Source: Bact-08 sp964533215
Lineage (GTDB): Bacteria > Bacteroidota > Bacteroidia > Bacteroidales > UBA932
Assembly: GCA_964533215.1 (NCBI GenBank)
Contig: CAZHLJ010000008.1
Coordinates: forward strand, 44,732 to 108,731
Direction: 5' to 3'
DNA: 64,000 nt
A program made the translations under genes and the position numbers. The notes under the pieces are model-generated. The model saw nothing but the letters and a program-made list of their open reading frames with translations. It was not told the DNA's origin and made no database searches. This document shows, piece by piece, positions 1 to 8,987 of the stretch; position 1 is the first letter of the stretch; every line of letters starts with the position of its first letter.

Positions 1-646
1 TGACAGGGATTTTGGAGTAAGAATTCAGCCATGAAGCAAATCCTTCGGAAAAATTTTCATCTATGTGTTGTGCTATTAGTATTGGTAGCGGAAAATCCTT
101 GTCCAGTTTTTTGAAAATGTTCCTTAGAGCCTCCGGTCCTCCGGCCGAAGCTCCTATAGCAAGTATCTCTGGTTTATTCCGGAGGTTTTCTATATGATTT
201 GAATCGTGTCTTATTGGCATGGAGCTGTTTCTTCTGACAACCTTCACTTCCGACATTAACTTGAGAGTCCGTATGTAATTAGATGAGGATTTCTGGAATT
301 CTGTCTGGCCAGGACCAAAAGGTTTAGGCATTATGAAAACGGCACCAGCTTCCAGCTCCTTTATTGCAGCTTCAATTTCGGTAGAATTGTAAATAGTGCT
401 CACTATGACTATTGGAACAGGATTAGTGGACATGATTTCTCTTGTAGCCTCAATTCCGTTCATCAAAGGCATGTTAATATCCATGCTCACTACGTCAGGG
501 TTGAGCTTTTTAACTAAATTGACCGCCTCTGCTCCGTTTTGAGCTGTTCCAACAATCTCAAATTCAGGATCAGGCAGAAGAATTCCCTTCAAAAGTTTCA
601 GACTCAAAGGGGAGTCGTCAACGATGAGAACCTTGATCTTTTTCAT
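1..646 (-). CDS. CheB/WspF-type chemoreceptor methylesterase, 3' end cut by window edge
   Basis: Partial gene; about 215 residues are visible, against roughly 350 for the family. My own minus-strand translation from the ATG at 646 gives a receiver domain (VLIVDDSP near the start, phosphoacceptor context VVSMDINMP, then a PKPFGPG segment). A linker follows, and then the start of the esterase domain with the catalytic serine motif GASAGGPEALR and the histidine context AQHIDENF. CheB removes methyl groups from chemoreceptor glutamates when its receiver is phosphorylated by CheA. The start overlaps the cheA stop by four bases (ATGA), so the two genes are translationally coupled. The catalytic Asp would lie beyond position 1. 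In Wsp systems this protein is WspF. The family call is secure; the pathway name is inferred from gene content. Confidence 0.9.
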   Translation of the reverse strand, partial: MKKIKVLIVDDSPLSLKLLKGILLPDPEFEIVGTAQNGAEAVNLVKKLNPDVVSMDINMPLMNGIEATREIMSTNPVPIVIVSTIYNSTEIEAAIKELEAGAVFIMPKPFGPGQTEFQKSSSNYIRTLKLMSEVKVVRRNSSMPIRHDSNHIENLRNKPEILAIGASAGGPEALRNIFKKLDKDFPLPILIAQHIDENFSEGFASWLNSYSKIPV

Positions 647-2769
647 ATCAACCTTTTTATTGTTTCAATGAGGTTGCTCTTTTCAAAACTAGCTTTTACA
701 ATATATGCATTTGCACCAGCCTCCATTCCCCTTTTCTGGTCATCCTTACTGTCAAGCGCTGTAACTAAAACAACAGGAAGACCGGAGTGTTCACTATGTT
801 CGCGTATCTTTTCAGTTAATTCAAATCCGTTCATCTTAGGCATTTCAATATCGGATACGACTAAATCGAAATCCTCTTCCATGACCATATTGTAGGCATC
901 CATTCCATTTACAGCAGTCTTGACAATATAGCCTGCATTTTCAACAAAGTTCCTAAGCATTGTCCTTACTGTGATAGAGTCTTCTGCAATAAGAATTTTT
1001 TTCTTAATAGGCTGATTATCTATTTCAAAAGACGAAACGTTTAGAGTCTTGGTTTTCAAGGCAGCTTCGAAAAGTTCGCTTATTTCAATTATCGGCACAA
1101 CCCTGCTGTTTCCCTGGATAGTTACACCGGAAATCATTTTTACTTTAACGAGTTGAGATCCAAGACTCTTTATAATGCCTTCCTGCTCGTTTAAAATTTC
1201 ATCTACTGCAAAAGCCATTCTCTTTTGCGAGTAATTGAGGATCAATACGTTGATATATTTACTTGTGTTTTTGTCAACTATACGGTTTTTACCATCTATG
1301 CCCAATACATCGGATAGATTTAAAAATGGTATTGATTCTTCTGAATAATTAATGGCTTTTTTTGTACCTACAGTCAATATTGCATTTTTATCTACTCTTA
1401 TGGCTTTGTCCAGATTGATTGACGGAATTATCATTCGCTGTTCTTCCACAGATACCACAATTCCTCGGAAAGTGGCAATTGTCTGAGGAACTCTTATAAG
1501 AAAACTTGTACCTTTATCAACAACAGATTTTACCTCAATGGTCCCTCCAAGTTTGGCAACTTTTTCTGCAACAATTGCCATTCCCAGACCTCTTCCGGAG
1601 ATATCTGTTACAAATTCCTTGGTTGATACTCCGGAACGGAAAATAAGAGAGAATGTCTCTTTGTTCGAGAGTGTTTTGGCAGTCTCATCATCGATTAGCC
1701 CATTCTTGATTGAAGATTGAATGACCTTTTCTTTGTCTATTCCGGAACCATCGTCCTCAATCCGAATGGAAATCTTTCTGTCTGCATCATGAGTAACAGC
1801 AATCAATATTTTCCCTCCGGCATTTTTCCCTTTTGCTATCCTTACATCCGGAGTCTCAATACCGTGATCTATATTGTTCCTGATTAAGTGTATCAAAGGA
1901 TCCTTCAACTCTTCCAGAATCCTGCGGTCAATCTCTATATTATCTCCGGTGATTTCCACAGATATCTCTTTTGAATATTCTTTGGAAAGATCCCATACTA
2001 TTTTCGGAATTATGTTTAGCAGGGAGGAGAATGGCAATAGCAGGGAAGACTTTATATCAATTATCAGGTCATCTATCATACGGCTTACTTGCCTACCACA
2101 ATTAACCATATCATTTGACACATTAAGAAGAGCTTCATTCCTGACTGATCCATATAAATTTAACAGTTTCTTTCTGTAGAATTCCAACTTGTTCTTGATT
2201 GAAATAAAATCCTCAGCCCTGTTTAAAATATCAATTTGCTTTGCAGAAGATATCCTTATGGTATCACTCTCTTTTTCTATTGGCCTTTCTTGATCAGTGG
2301 ATTCCATCGGAATATTTGCCAAAGGTTTCTCTTTCACCTCAATCTTAGCGGCTGAAGCCATGTGAGCATTTTCCAGATGCTGCACGATCATGTTTATATT
2401 TTGGCCTGTAGATGGCTTGTCACCATTGTCCAGACTGTCTAAAAGCTGTTTTAAAGCGTTTGATGCAACATGAAATGCGTCCATTAACTGAGGCGTAAGT
2501 TGGATCTCTCCTTTTTTAAGGCTATTGAAACGAGATTCCATACTCATGCACAGTTTTTCAATGCCTGGCAGATTTACTGTTCTGGCAGCACCTTTTAATG
2601 AATGAGTCTCTCTGAATATCTTTTCAATTGTCAAGCAGAACTCATCAGTCCCTCCGTTGGTTTTTTCCAACGAAATGAGTCCGTTTATTATTGACTGATA
2701 GTGTTCAAAGGCTTCGACTCTGAAATCGGCCAACAACTCTTTTAGAAAGTCATCCTGATCGTTGTTCAT
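643..2769 (-). CDS. Hybrid CheA histidine kinase with C-terminal receiver (WspE-like)
   Basis: 708 residues. Domains in order: an N-terminal Hpt domain with phospho-His H56 in THSLKG; a low-complexity linker at about 115-170; a dimerisation region; a HATPase domain with N-box HLIRNNIDHG (294-303) and G-box GRGLGMAIV; a CheW-like coupling domain; and a receiver from about 587 with AEDS acidic residues and phosphoacceptor D640 in SDIEMP. It autophosphorylates in response to the receptor and passes phosphate to CheB and to its own receiver. The P2 docking domain of flagellar CheA proteins is not evident. The CheA-REC fusion is typical of WspE and of Frz/ACF-type systems. It starts 6 bases after the MCP stop. 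Confidence 0.93.
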   Translation of the reverse strand: MNNDQDDFLKELLADFRVEAFEHYQSIINGLISLEKTNGGTDEFCLTIEKIFRETHSLKGAARTVNLPGIEKLCMSMESRFNSLKKGEIQLTPQLMDAFHVASNALKQLLDSLDNGDKPSTGQNINMIVQHLENAHMASAAKIEVKEKPLANIPMESTDQERPIEKESDTIRISSAKQIDILNRAEDFISIKNKLEFYRKKLLNLYGSVRNEALLNVSNDMVNCGRQVSRMIDDLIIDIKSSLLLPFSSLLNIIPKIVWDLSKEYSKEISVEITGDNIEIDRRILEELKDPLIHLIRNNIDHGIETPDVRIAKGKNAGGKILIAVTHDADRKISIRIEDDGSGIDKEKVIQSSIKNGLIDDETAKTLSNKETFSLIFRSGVSTKEFVTDISGRGLGMAIVAEKVAKLGGTIEVKSVVDKGTSFLIRVPQTIATFRGIVVSVEEQRMIIPSINLDKAIRVDKNAILTVGTKKAINYSEESIPFLNLSDVLGIDGKNRIVDKNTSKYINVLILNYSQKRMAFAVDEILNEQEGIIKSLGSQLVKVKMISGVTIQGNSRVVPIIEISELFEAALKTKTLNVSSFEIDNQPIKKKILIAEDSITVRTMLRNFVENAGYIVKTAVNGMDAYNMVMEEDFDLVVSDIEMPKMNGFELTEKIREHSEHSGLPVVLVTALDSKDDQKRGMEAGANAYIVKASFEKSNLIETIKRLI

Positions 2770-2775
2770 ATAGAT

Positions 2776-4257
2776 TTAAAGATCGTACTTTTCAATTACA
2801 TTCCTGAGTGTCTTGCTTAGATCGTTGATATCTTTGGAAGCTGTCTGAGCCTGCTGTATACCCTTTATGTTCTGTTCACTGGCCATTTTTATATTTTCCA
2901 TAGCAGGAACAATTTGGTCCATTCCAGCCATCTGTTGGTAATTTGAAGATGAAATCTGCATTGATGCTTGAGCTGTCTCATCTACATTTTCTGCCAGCAA
3001 GTCAATAATCTCACCATTTTGTCTGACAAGCTGTAACCCATTTTCTACAGTCCTTGATCCTTGTTCTGTAACGCCAACAGCTTGGATTACAGATTTATTT
3101 ATCTCATTAAGTATCTCTTTCACCTGTTTGGTTGCTTTCTTCGACTGGTCTGCCAGTGAGCGGATCTCTTGTGCTACAATCGTAAAGCCTCGGCCATGTT
3201 CACCCGCTTTTGCTGCTTCTATTGCAGCGTTAACGGCAAGCAGGTTTGACTGATCTGCAATATCAGACACGGTTGATGTGATTTCGCCAATAGTCCGGTT
3301 TTGTTCAGCAAGCTTAAGTACTGTCTCAGTTATCATTTTCATCTGATTGTCAATTTTCTTTATTGCATCGGCAACATTAACTACAGATGTTTTTCCTTTT
3401 TCGGCAGAATCAGCCGCTTTCTGAGAGCTCTCAATCAAAGCCTGAGCTTTTTCGTTTGCCACAGTAGCAGTCTGGCGTACCTCTTCTATTGTCGTAGTCG
3501 TTTCGGATACAGCCGTAGCAGTTTCCGAAGCACCAGTGGAAATGTCATTAACAGTATCTAATATGCCTGTAGCTGATTTTGAAAGTATGTTGACGCCATA
3601 TACAAGCTCAACAGTTATTCTTCTTATCATTCTAAGAACCAATACAGCAAGCACAAGTGTGAGGATGATCAATATTAGTCCTAAAGATATCAGTTCAATT
3701 GTGACATGCTTTGTTGTGCGGACACTTTCGCCGGACATCTTGTCCCTTATCTGTATAACGGCATTTTCCAACGCGATGCTTTCAGCCCTGATTTTGCTGT
3801 AAAAAGGAGCCATGGTGTCAATGTAGCTGTAAGCCTCAACCATTTTGCCTGAATTAATATGATCAATCAGTATTCTGCTGTTTCTGAAATACAGGTCTGC
3901 GTCAGCATTTATTGAGTCAAAATTGCTTTTAAACTGAGGGTAGTCCTTTAGCATAATCATAATACTCCTGAACTTCTCTTTCAAGGAGTCACCTTTTATG
4001 ATCAATTCGTCCAAAACAGCACTCTTGTGATTCTCATCCTTGGTAGTAAGTATGTCGTAGGTAAGAACTCTGGACCTGTTTTCATTTGATCTCAGCTGAG
4101 CTATGTTGTATACGATTTCGTTCAACTTATCTACTTCTGCATGAATTTGTTTAAGCTCGATTATGTTTTTCAGAGATATAGTCAGCGTGACAATAATTGC
4201 CAGCATTATTATTGCAAAAGCTATCTGAAGTTTCCCTCTGGTCTTGAATTTTTTCAT
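2776..4257 (-). CDS. Methyl-accepting chemotaxis protein (WspA-like receptor)
   Basis: 493 residues. TM1 is at about 11-30. A periplasmic, helix-rich sensor region of about 155 residues resembles a four-helix-bundle MCP domain. TM2 is at about 186-211, followed by a cytoplasmic signalling coiled coil. The highly conserved tip (SNLLAVNAAIEAAKAGEHGR) is at about 338-358 and binds CheW and CheA. No clear HAMP is visible; the segment after TM2 is short and divergent. It is the only receptor in the operon and sits between cheW and cheA, so it is the likely dedicated sensor. The ligand cannot be read from sequence. In WspA the stimulus is linked to surface contact or envelope stress; whether that applies here is open. 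Confidence 0.93.
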   Translation of the reverse strand: MKKFKTRGKLQIAFAIIMLAIIVTLTISLKNIIELKQIHAEVDKLNEIVYNIAQLRSNENRSRVLTYDILTTKDENHKSAVLDELIIKGDSLKEKFRSIMIMLKDYPQFKSNFDSINADADLYFRNSRILIDHINSGKMVEAYSYIDTMAPFYSKIRAESIALENAVIQIRDKMSGESVRTTKHVTIELISLGLILIILTLVLAVLVLRMIRRITVELVYGVNILSKSATGILDTVNDISTGASETATAVSETTTTIEEVRQTATVANEKAQALIESSQKAADSAEKGKTSVVNVADAIKKIDNQMKMITETVLKLAEQNRTIGEITSTVSDIADQSNLLAVNAAIEAAKAGEHGRGFTIVAQEIRSLADQSKKATKQVKEILNEINKSVIQAVGVTEQGSRTVENGLQLVRQNGEIIDLLAENVDETAQASMQISSSNYQQMAGMDQIVPAMENIKMASEQNIKGIQQAQTASKDINDLSKTLRNVIEKYDL

Positions 4258-4262
4258 TGCTT

Positions 4263-4781
4263 TTATTGTTGGTTTATGATTAATATTGGACTTTTTAACA
4301 TTTTCCCGGCTTTTAGAATTACTAGACCGTCTGGAAGCACTCCTAAAACGTACTCCATTTCTGAGGATCCGAAAGTATTTGGAGGCGGAGCTGAAACTGT
4401 TTTCAGATCAATCTCAAGTATTCCTGTTATTGAATCAGCGACAACTCCGAAGGTCACTTTTCCATCATCAAGCACAATAGCCTTATTGAGTTCGGTCAGC
4501 CCTTTTTCAGGTAAATTAAATAATTTGTGAATGTTTATAACTGATAGAATTTTGCTGCGGAAGTGCATTACACCCATCACAAAGGGAGGAGTGCCTGGAA
4601 TTGGAGTTATATCCTTAAGGGACAGCACTTCAGATACAAATTTTTCTTTAATTGCATATCTTTGAGAAAAAAGGCAAAATTCAACATAACGAGTCTTATC
4701 ACCCTCTTTTTCTAAGGTTTTCTCTCTTCTAATCGAATTGACTTTAGCTCGCTCAAGAAGTATCTCCTCGTCACTTTTCAT
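4263..4781 (-). CDS. CheW-type coupling protein
   Basis: 172 residues. After a basic N-terminal tail of about 30 residues there is a CheW fold: CLFSQRYAIKEKFVSEVL, then PIPGTPPFVMGVMHFRSKILSVINIHKLF, then VVADSITGILEI. CheW proteins bridge receptor tips and CheA. This is one of two CheW proteins in the operon, as in Wsp systems (WspB and WspD), where one serves the kinase array and the other may have another partner. Its start overlaps the 3' end of the CheR gene by 11 bases and its stop is 5 bases before the MCP start, so it belongs to the same transcript. Confidence 0.92.
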   Translation of the reverse strand: MKSDEEILLERAKVNSIRREKTLEKEGDKTRYVEFCLFSQRYAIKEKFVSEVLSLKDITPIPGTPPFVMGVMHFRSKILSVINIHKLFNLPEKGLTELNKAIVLDDGKVTFGVVADSITGILEIDLKTVSAPPPNTFGSSEMEYVLGVLPDGLVILKAGKMLKSPILIINQQ

Positions 4782-6111
4782 TATTCTGTCCCAAAATTAA
4801 ATTTTCAATCATCTCCCGTATTCGTCCTTTGGTCATTCCTCCGGAATCAGGAACTATTTCGTCCTCTTTCATGTCATCAATGCTTTCTAGAGCATTAATG
4901 TAATGTTTTCTAGCCTGTTCCCTTTTCCCGTTTTGAGAGAGGAAATTGCCAAGCATTAGATGACATAAAAGGTGATTAGGGTTAAGGTAAAGAACCTTCC
5001 TCAACACTTCCACTGCCTCTTCATTTTTGTTCTGTTCAGTCAAAATCGTTCCATAAAGATAATAAATATCTGCATCCGCTTTGCCTGAAGCGATAATCTT
5101 CTTAATAAATTCTATTGCTTTATCATAATCACCTCTGTCGGCATAGGCCTTTGCATTCAATATCAACGTGAAGCTCTCTTCGGACTGAGGTTGTGGATTG
5201 AAATTGGTATGTAAATCCCTATTTGATTTTACTATTGCCCTGACAGGAGGTTTTCTCAATGAAGGGTAGTTAGCCGGAGCCTTTCTGTAGAAAAAATTAT
5301 TTTCATAAACATACTTGCCAAACATGGAGAAATAGATGTCGTTCAGTTCTACCTGACTGGTTATGAGCCAACCGCCATCAGCAAGCGATTTGAATATCTT
5401 CCCGGCCACCTCCGGAATAACCTCATGTGACAAGTATATGAATACATTCCTGCAGAATATAATGTCAATATTTTCAGTACCGGTTGAAAAAGATGGGTAA
5501 ATGTTATCTGATAGGTTAAGAAAAGAAAATTTGACCATCTCTTTGATTTCATTGGATACAACCCAGTGATTGCCCTTCTTTGAAAAATACTTTTGTCTGA
5601 TTTTTGGATCTGTATCACGGAAAGACCACTCTGAATATTCGCCTGAAACAGCCTTCTGGATTGCTTTTGGATTTATGTCCGTGGCCAGAATTCGTGTGTT
5701 CCATTGAGCAAGTTCCGGAAAATTTTCCTTAATAAGGATTGCCAGCGTATATGGTTCTTCTCCGGAACTGCACCCTGCGCACCATATTTTGATTTGCCGT
5801 GAATTTTCTTTCCTTTTTGAAATAAGTTCAGGAAGGATAATTCTGACAAAAAGTTTTAAAGAATTTTGTTCCCGGAAAAAATATGTCTCTCCCACTGTTA
5901 TATGTGAGGATATTATCCGCAGCTCTTTGGTAGTCAGTTTAGATGTGGAAATCCAATTGTATATGCTTTCAACATCAGCAGAAATGCCAAGATCTTTTGC
6001 TGAGGCCAGCATTCCCTTTTCAAGATCATGTAAGCGATTCCCCGGGAAATCCAGACCAAGAGTACTGTGAATTATAGCGGCAATTTTCTTTAAAGTTTCT
6101 GACTTTGCCAT
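4771..6111 (-). CDS. CheR methyltransferase fused to C-terminal TPR repeats (WspC-like)
   Basis: 446 residues. The N-terminal CheR helical domain includes ITVGETYFFRE (71-81). The SAM-binding Rossmann core follows, with motif I IWCAGCSSGEEP at 109-120, ATDINPKAIQKA downstream, and IIFCRNVFIYL typical of CheR. Residues from about 320 to 410 form about three TPR units (DRGDYDKAIEF, EQNKNEEAVEVL, QNGKREQARKHY). CheR-TPR fusions are the hallmark of Wsp/Che7-type systems (WspC). It methylates the receptor's glutamates and opposes CheB. The gene overlaps the upstream cheW by 22 bases. Assignment to CheR is firm; the protein bound by the TPRs is unknown. Confidence 0.93.
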   Translation of the reverse strand: MAKSETLKKIAAIIHSTLGLDFPGNRLHDLEKGMLASAKDLGISADVESIYNWISTSKLTTKELRIISSHITVGETYFFREQNSLKLFVRIILPELISKRKENSRQIKIWCAGCSSGEEPYTLAILIKENFPELAQWNTRILATDINPKAIQKAVSGEYSEWSFRDTDPKIRQKYFSKKGNHWVVSNEIKEMVKFSFLNLSDNIYPSFSTGTENIDIIFCRNVFIYLSHEVIPEVAGKIFKSLADGGWLITSQVELNDIYFSMFGKYVYENNFFYRKAPANYPSLRKPPVRAIVKSNRDLHTNFNPQPQSEESFTLILNAKAYADRGDYDKAIEFIKKIIASGKADADIYYLYGTILTEQNKNEEAVEVLRKVLYLNPNHLLCHLMLGNFLSQNGKREQARKHYINALESIDDMKEDEIVPDSGGMTKGRIREMIENLILGQNNEK

Positions 6112-6557
6112 ATATGTTGGAGTTCTATCTCTTCATTCTTGCTGATAATGCTTTCAATGTCATAAATCAGAATTAATCCCTCCTGATGACTGAGAACCTT
6201 GACGTGTTTTAACCCGTTGAATATTAAAGCTGAATCCTTGACCTGATCAGGGGTGATGTCTATTATGTCATCGACATGCTCTGCAATGAGACCAACCTTT
6301 CTTATGCCGGTATTGATTATTATTAATCTATCCGTTAATTGTATCTCGCGGGTAGGCAGATTGAACCTGTTCCTCAAGCTTATTATTGGAATTATTTCAC
6401 CATGAAAATCAATGATACCTCTTAAAAATGATACCTCTTTCTCTAATTGAGTTATTGCCTGAGAGCGGATTACACTCTCAACAATATCGAGCGGAATGGC
6501 AAATTTCTGACCATTGATAATAAAACATAAGTACCCTGAAGAATTTTCTCTCATCAT
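6090..6557 (-). CDS. CheW-type coupling protein, first gene of the chemosensory operon
   Basis: 155 residues with a bare CheW fold: YLCFIINGQKFAIPLDIVESVI, then FLRGIIDFHGEIIPIISLRNRF, then VGLIAEHVDDIIDI. It lacks the N-terminal tail of the second CheW in the operon. Two adjacent Met codons are possible starts (6557 or 6554). It follows the alcohol dehydrogenase stop by 33 bases on the same strand, so the operon promoter is either inside that short gap or upstream of the dehydrogenase. No canonical TAnnTTTG element is obvious in the 33 bases. Confidence 0.9.
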   Translation of the reverse strand: MMRENSSGYLCFIINGQKFAIPLDIVESVIRSQAITQLEKEVSFLRGIIDFHGEIIPIISLRNRFNLPTREIQLTDRLIIINTGIRKVGLIAEHVDDIIDITPDQVKDSALIFNGLKHVKVLSHQEGLILIYDIESIISKNEEIELQHIWQSQKL

Positions 6558-6590
6558 TCATAGCAGTTAAGCTATGTAAATATAGTAAAA

Positions 6591-7736
6591 TTATATCACA
6601 CGTTCAAGAATCAGGCGTGTAACAGATGCATCCACAGATCTATTTTCGCCTATATGCATATCCCTTTCGGTAAAACGTCTGACTATTTCGTCAATAGTCT
6701 CCTTGCCGATTCCATTCTCGCTTAATCTTGTCTTCAAACCAAGAGAACGGAAGAACTCCTCAGTCTTGTCAATTATCATTTTAATAGCCGTCTCTTTTTC
6801 TGAGTGTTCTATTCCCCAGACTCTTTTTCCATACTGAAGGATCTTGTCACACTTCTCTTCACGTAAAACCCACATTGTGCCAGGCAATACAATTGTAAGG
6901 GAATGACCATGAGTGATACCGTTAAGAGCCGTAAGTTCATGGCCTATCATGTGGGTAGCCCAATCCTGTGATACTCCCATTGCTATGAATCCGTTAAGCC
7001 CCATGGTTGCTGATATCATAAAAGTTGCCATTGCTTCATAATCGTATTGATTTTTACGAATCTGAGGTGCAACTTCTATTATTGTCTGAAGGATTCCCTC
7101 TGCCCACCTGTCCATCAAAGGTGACTGATTCGTGGTTGTCAGGTATTGCTCTATGACATGTACAAAAGTGTCTGCAAGCCCGCAGGCTACCTGGAATGGC
7201 GGAAGGGAGAATGTTGTCTGAGGATCAAGAATCGAGAAGAGAGGAAATTTTGAAAAGAAGGAAAATTTTTCCTTGGTAGACTTATTTGAGATGACAGCTC
7301 CTGAATTCATTTCCGATCCTGTCGCAGGAAGGGTGAGTACAGAGGCCAAAGGCAAAGATGATTTGTACAAGCTTGGCTTCCGGACAAGATCCCAAGCGTC
7401 TTCATCATGCACTACACCTGCCGCAATTAGTTTCGATCCATCGATAACGGACCCACCTCCAACTGCAAGGACAAAGTCACATCTCTCCCTCTTTGCCAAA
7501 GCTATTGCCTCACGAAGAGTCTCAACTGTCGGGTTTGGCTCAATTCCCCAGAATTCAACAGAGGTATGATTTTTTAGAGCCTCTTTGACTTGGTCATATA
7601 CCCCATTCATTCTCACACTTCCGCCACCGAATGTGACCAGAATCTTTTTGTCAGCAGGAATCTCAGTAGACAATGCAGCAATGGAACCTTTGCCAAAGAT
7701 TAGTTTTGTAGGGTTTTGAAAAACGAAATTTTTCAT
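6591..7736 (-). CDS. Iron-containing alcohol dehydrogenase (YqhD/butanol dehydrogenase type)
   Basis: 381 residues, the usual length for the family. An N-terminal Rossmann-like domain with GGGSVRMNGVYDQV and the NAD(P) signature VGGGSVIDGSKLIA is followed by the helical metal domain: the iron ligands fall in CGLADTFVHVIEQYL, GMVSQDWATHMIGHELTAL-like context and the following HGHSL. It reduces aldehydes to alcohols, probably with NADPH, as in YqhD and BDH. It is a likely detoxification or fermentation enzyme. It lies upstream of the chemosensory operon on the same strand with a 33-base gap; functional linkage is uncertain. A hairpin and an IS end lie just upstream of its start. Confidence 0.92.
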   Translation of the reverse strand: MKNFVFQNPTKLIFGKGSIAALSTEIPADKKILVTFGGGSVRMNGVYDQVKEALKNHTSVEFWGIEPNPTVETLREAIALAKRERCDFVLAVGGGSVIDGSKLIAAGVVHDEDAWDLVRKPSLYKSSLPLASVLTLPATGSEMNSGAVISNKSTKEKFSFFSKFPLFSILDPQTTFSLPPFQVACGLADTFVHVIEQYLTTTNQSPLMDRWAEGILQTIIEVAPQIRKNQYDYEAMATFMISATMGLNGFIAMGVSQDWATHMIGHELTALNGITHGHSLTIVLPGTMWVLREEKCDKILQYGKRVWGIEHSEKETAIKMIIDKTEEFFRSLGLKTRLSENGIGKETIDEIVRRFTERDMHIGENRSVDASVTRLILERVI

Positions 7737-7780
7737 AAAGATTGATTTAACTTTCCAAAATTACTCTTCTTTTAATGAAA

Positions 7781-7813
7781 AAAAAACTACAATAGTGAAT
7801 TTTGTAGTTTTTT
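7781..7813. terminator. A/T-rich hairpin next to the left IS end
   Basis: Inverted repeat AAAAAACTACAA (7781-7792) with TTGTAGTTTTTT (7802-7813), separated by a 9-base loop. The flanking A and T runs make it look like a bidirectional intrinsic terminator. It lies upstream of the alcohol dehydrogenase start and 6 bases outside an IS-end-like TGTCCGG (7820-7826). A similar CTACAA hairpin occurs at 14217-14248 beside the other IS copy. Confidence 0.5.
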
Positions 7814-7872
7814 ATGGTTTGTCCGGTTTTTAGACTTTTTGTGTATAATACTCCCGCAAAATCAGACCACTG

Positions 7873-7972
7873 NNNNNNNNNNNNNNNNNNNNNNNNNNNN
7901 NNNNNNNNNNNNNNNNNNNNNNNNNNNNNNNNNNNNNNNNNNNNNNNNNNNNNNNNNNNNNNNNNNNNNNNN
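7873..7972. other. Assembly gap of exactly 100 N
   Basis: Exactly one hundred N bases inside the left IS copy, the conventional placeholder for a scaffold gap of unknown size. It hides the N-terminal part of the transposase OrfA. A repeat such as this IS is a usual cause of a break, so the true distance and possibly the linkage across it are uncertain. Confidence 0.98.
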
Positions 7973-8482
7973 TGAGGCAATCAAGGAACAGGAGACTCTC
8001 AGCGAGCTTTCAAAACGGTTTGGAGTACATCCACAGATGATCTCGAACTGGAAACGGGAGTTTCTGTCCCGGAGTACGGAGATATTTTCGACCAAGGCTC
8101 CCGACGAGGAAGCCATAGACGCGAACAGGCACTATATGAGAAGATCGGTAGATTGGAGATAGAGGTGGATTTTTGCAGGAGGGCCTCAGAAAAGCTCAGT
8201 ATCCGGCGTCAATGTGAGTTTTTTGGTGTGAACAGAAGCACTCATTACTATAAACCTTTTGAAGAGGGTCCTGAAGATCTTTATGTGATGAGCAAGATGG
8301 ATGAGGAGTATCTTAACTGCTATAATTGATGTTTATAGCCGCTATATTGTAGGGAGGAGTCTTTCCAACAACTTGGGGCAGAGTGCTGCCTTAAGGTGCT
8401 CAAGCAGGCTGTTGCGAAGCACGGAAAACCGGAGATTGTGAACTCCGACCAGGGTTCGCAATTCACCAGCCCGATAAATGTA
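7973..8482 (+). pseudogene. IS3-family transposase OrfA/OrfB remnants (left copy)
   Basis: The OrfA frame is readable from the gap to 8162 (EQETLSELSKRFG...). A one-base deletion near 8119 then shifts it: the natural continuation EQALYEKIGRLEIEVDF is in another frame from 8123. That frame runs directly into OrfB sequence (KLSIRRQCEFF...) and stops at YLNCYN (about 8329). IIDVYSRYIVG resumes in a further frame, a second frameshift follows near 8370, and the sequence ends after FTSPI at about 8480. Compared with intact IS3 OrfB, about 60-80 residues including the first catalytic Asp are missing at the YLNC junction. Confidence 0.85.
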
Positions 8483-8570
8483 CGAAGCTTCGGATTATAA
8501 ATAAGTTGCTAAACATCTAAAAATTCTTTGTTTAATAAAACGATACTCTTAGCTTATGTTTTCATATCTG

Positions 8571-8987
8571 CTAAAATCTGTAAATCTCTTTAAAAGAAAG
8601 ATCTCCACGAGGTGTTACATATACTCCGCGGCTAACTAACCAAGCATGTGCCGACAGCCTTTTCTCATTCTTTACGGTTACTCCCAGATAAATTGTAGAG
8701 GCAATACCTCTGCGTTGCAGCATGAATCGAGCAGCGAACGATTTAACAATGCAGACATTGCGCCAGATTGCAATTTTATTGGCACGTTCTAGGGCAATAC
8801 TAATATCCTTTATACTTTGAACACTTGCTTGCTTTACAAGTACTTCATTTTTTCTGAAAATCTGCTTGCATATTTTAAAAGGGAAAATTATTAGCATGAA
8901 CTTAGATGTAAACAAAAAAAAGATAGCCTCCATTAGTAATTTTTTCTGTCTAAAAGGTATTCGGCAAAATTTAGAAATTAGGCTCAC
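8571..8987 (-). CDS. Lasso peptide leader protease, B2 (transglutaminase-like)
   Basis: 138 residues, matching stand-alone lasso B2 proteins. The conserved Cys-His pair of the transglutaminase-like protease fold is visible: C79 in RNVCIVKSFAARFMLQRRGI and H114 in LSAHAWLVSRG. D129 is a possible third residue but its spacing from H114 is a little long. B2 cleaves the leader from the precursor after the B1 protein delivers it. It starts inside the B1 stop (ATGA overlap, 8984-8987), the coupling expected of a B1/B2 pair. It is the last gene of the minus-strand lasso operon and ends about 90 bases from the left IS remnant. Known of the family: Cys protease. Inferred: acts on both precursors in this window. 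Confidence 0.88.
   Translation of the reverse strand: MSLISKFCRIPFRQKKLLMEAIFFLFTSKFMLIIFPFKICKQIFRKNEVLVKQASVQSIKDISIALERANKIAIWRNVCIVKSFAARFMLQRRGIASTIYLGVTVKNEKRLSAHAWLVSRGVYVTPRGDLSFKEIYRF

Larger units (their letters stand above)
7820..8482 (+). mobile_element. Decayed IS3-family element, left copy
   Basis: The left end begins at TGTCCGGTTTTTAGAC (7820), and a terminal-repeat-like TATAATACTCCC follows at 7843-7854. A 100-N gap interrupts the element. The remaining coding sequence is an OrfA helix-turn-helix segment (LSELSKRFGVHPQMISNWKREF) running into OrfB (SIRRQCEFFGVNRSTHYYKP, then IIDVYSRYIVGRSL). OrfB has lost its first catalytic region at an internal deletion near 8320. Homology to the right copy stops at about 8480, so the right end is missing. 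The element cannot be autonomous. It lies on the outer side of lasso cluster 1, in the opposite orientation to the copy at 13.5-14.2 kb. Confidence 0.85.
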
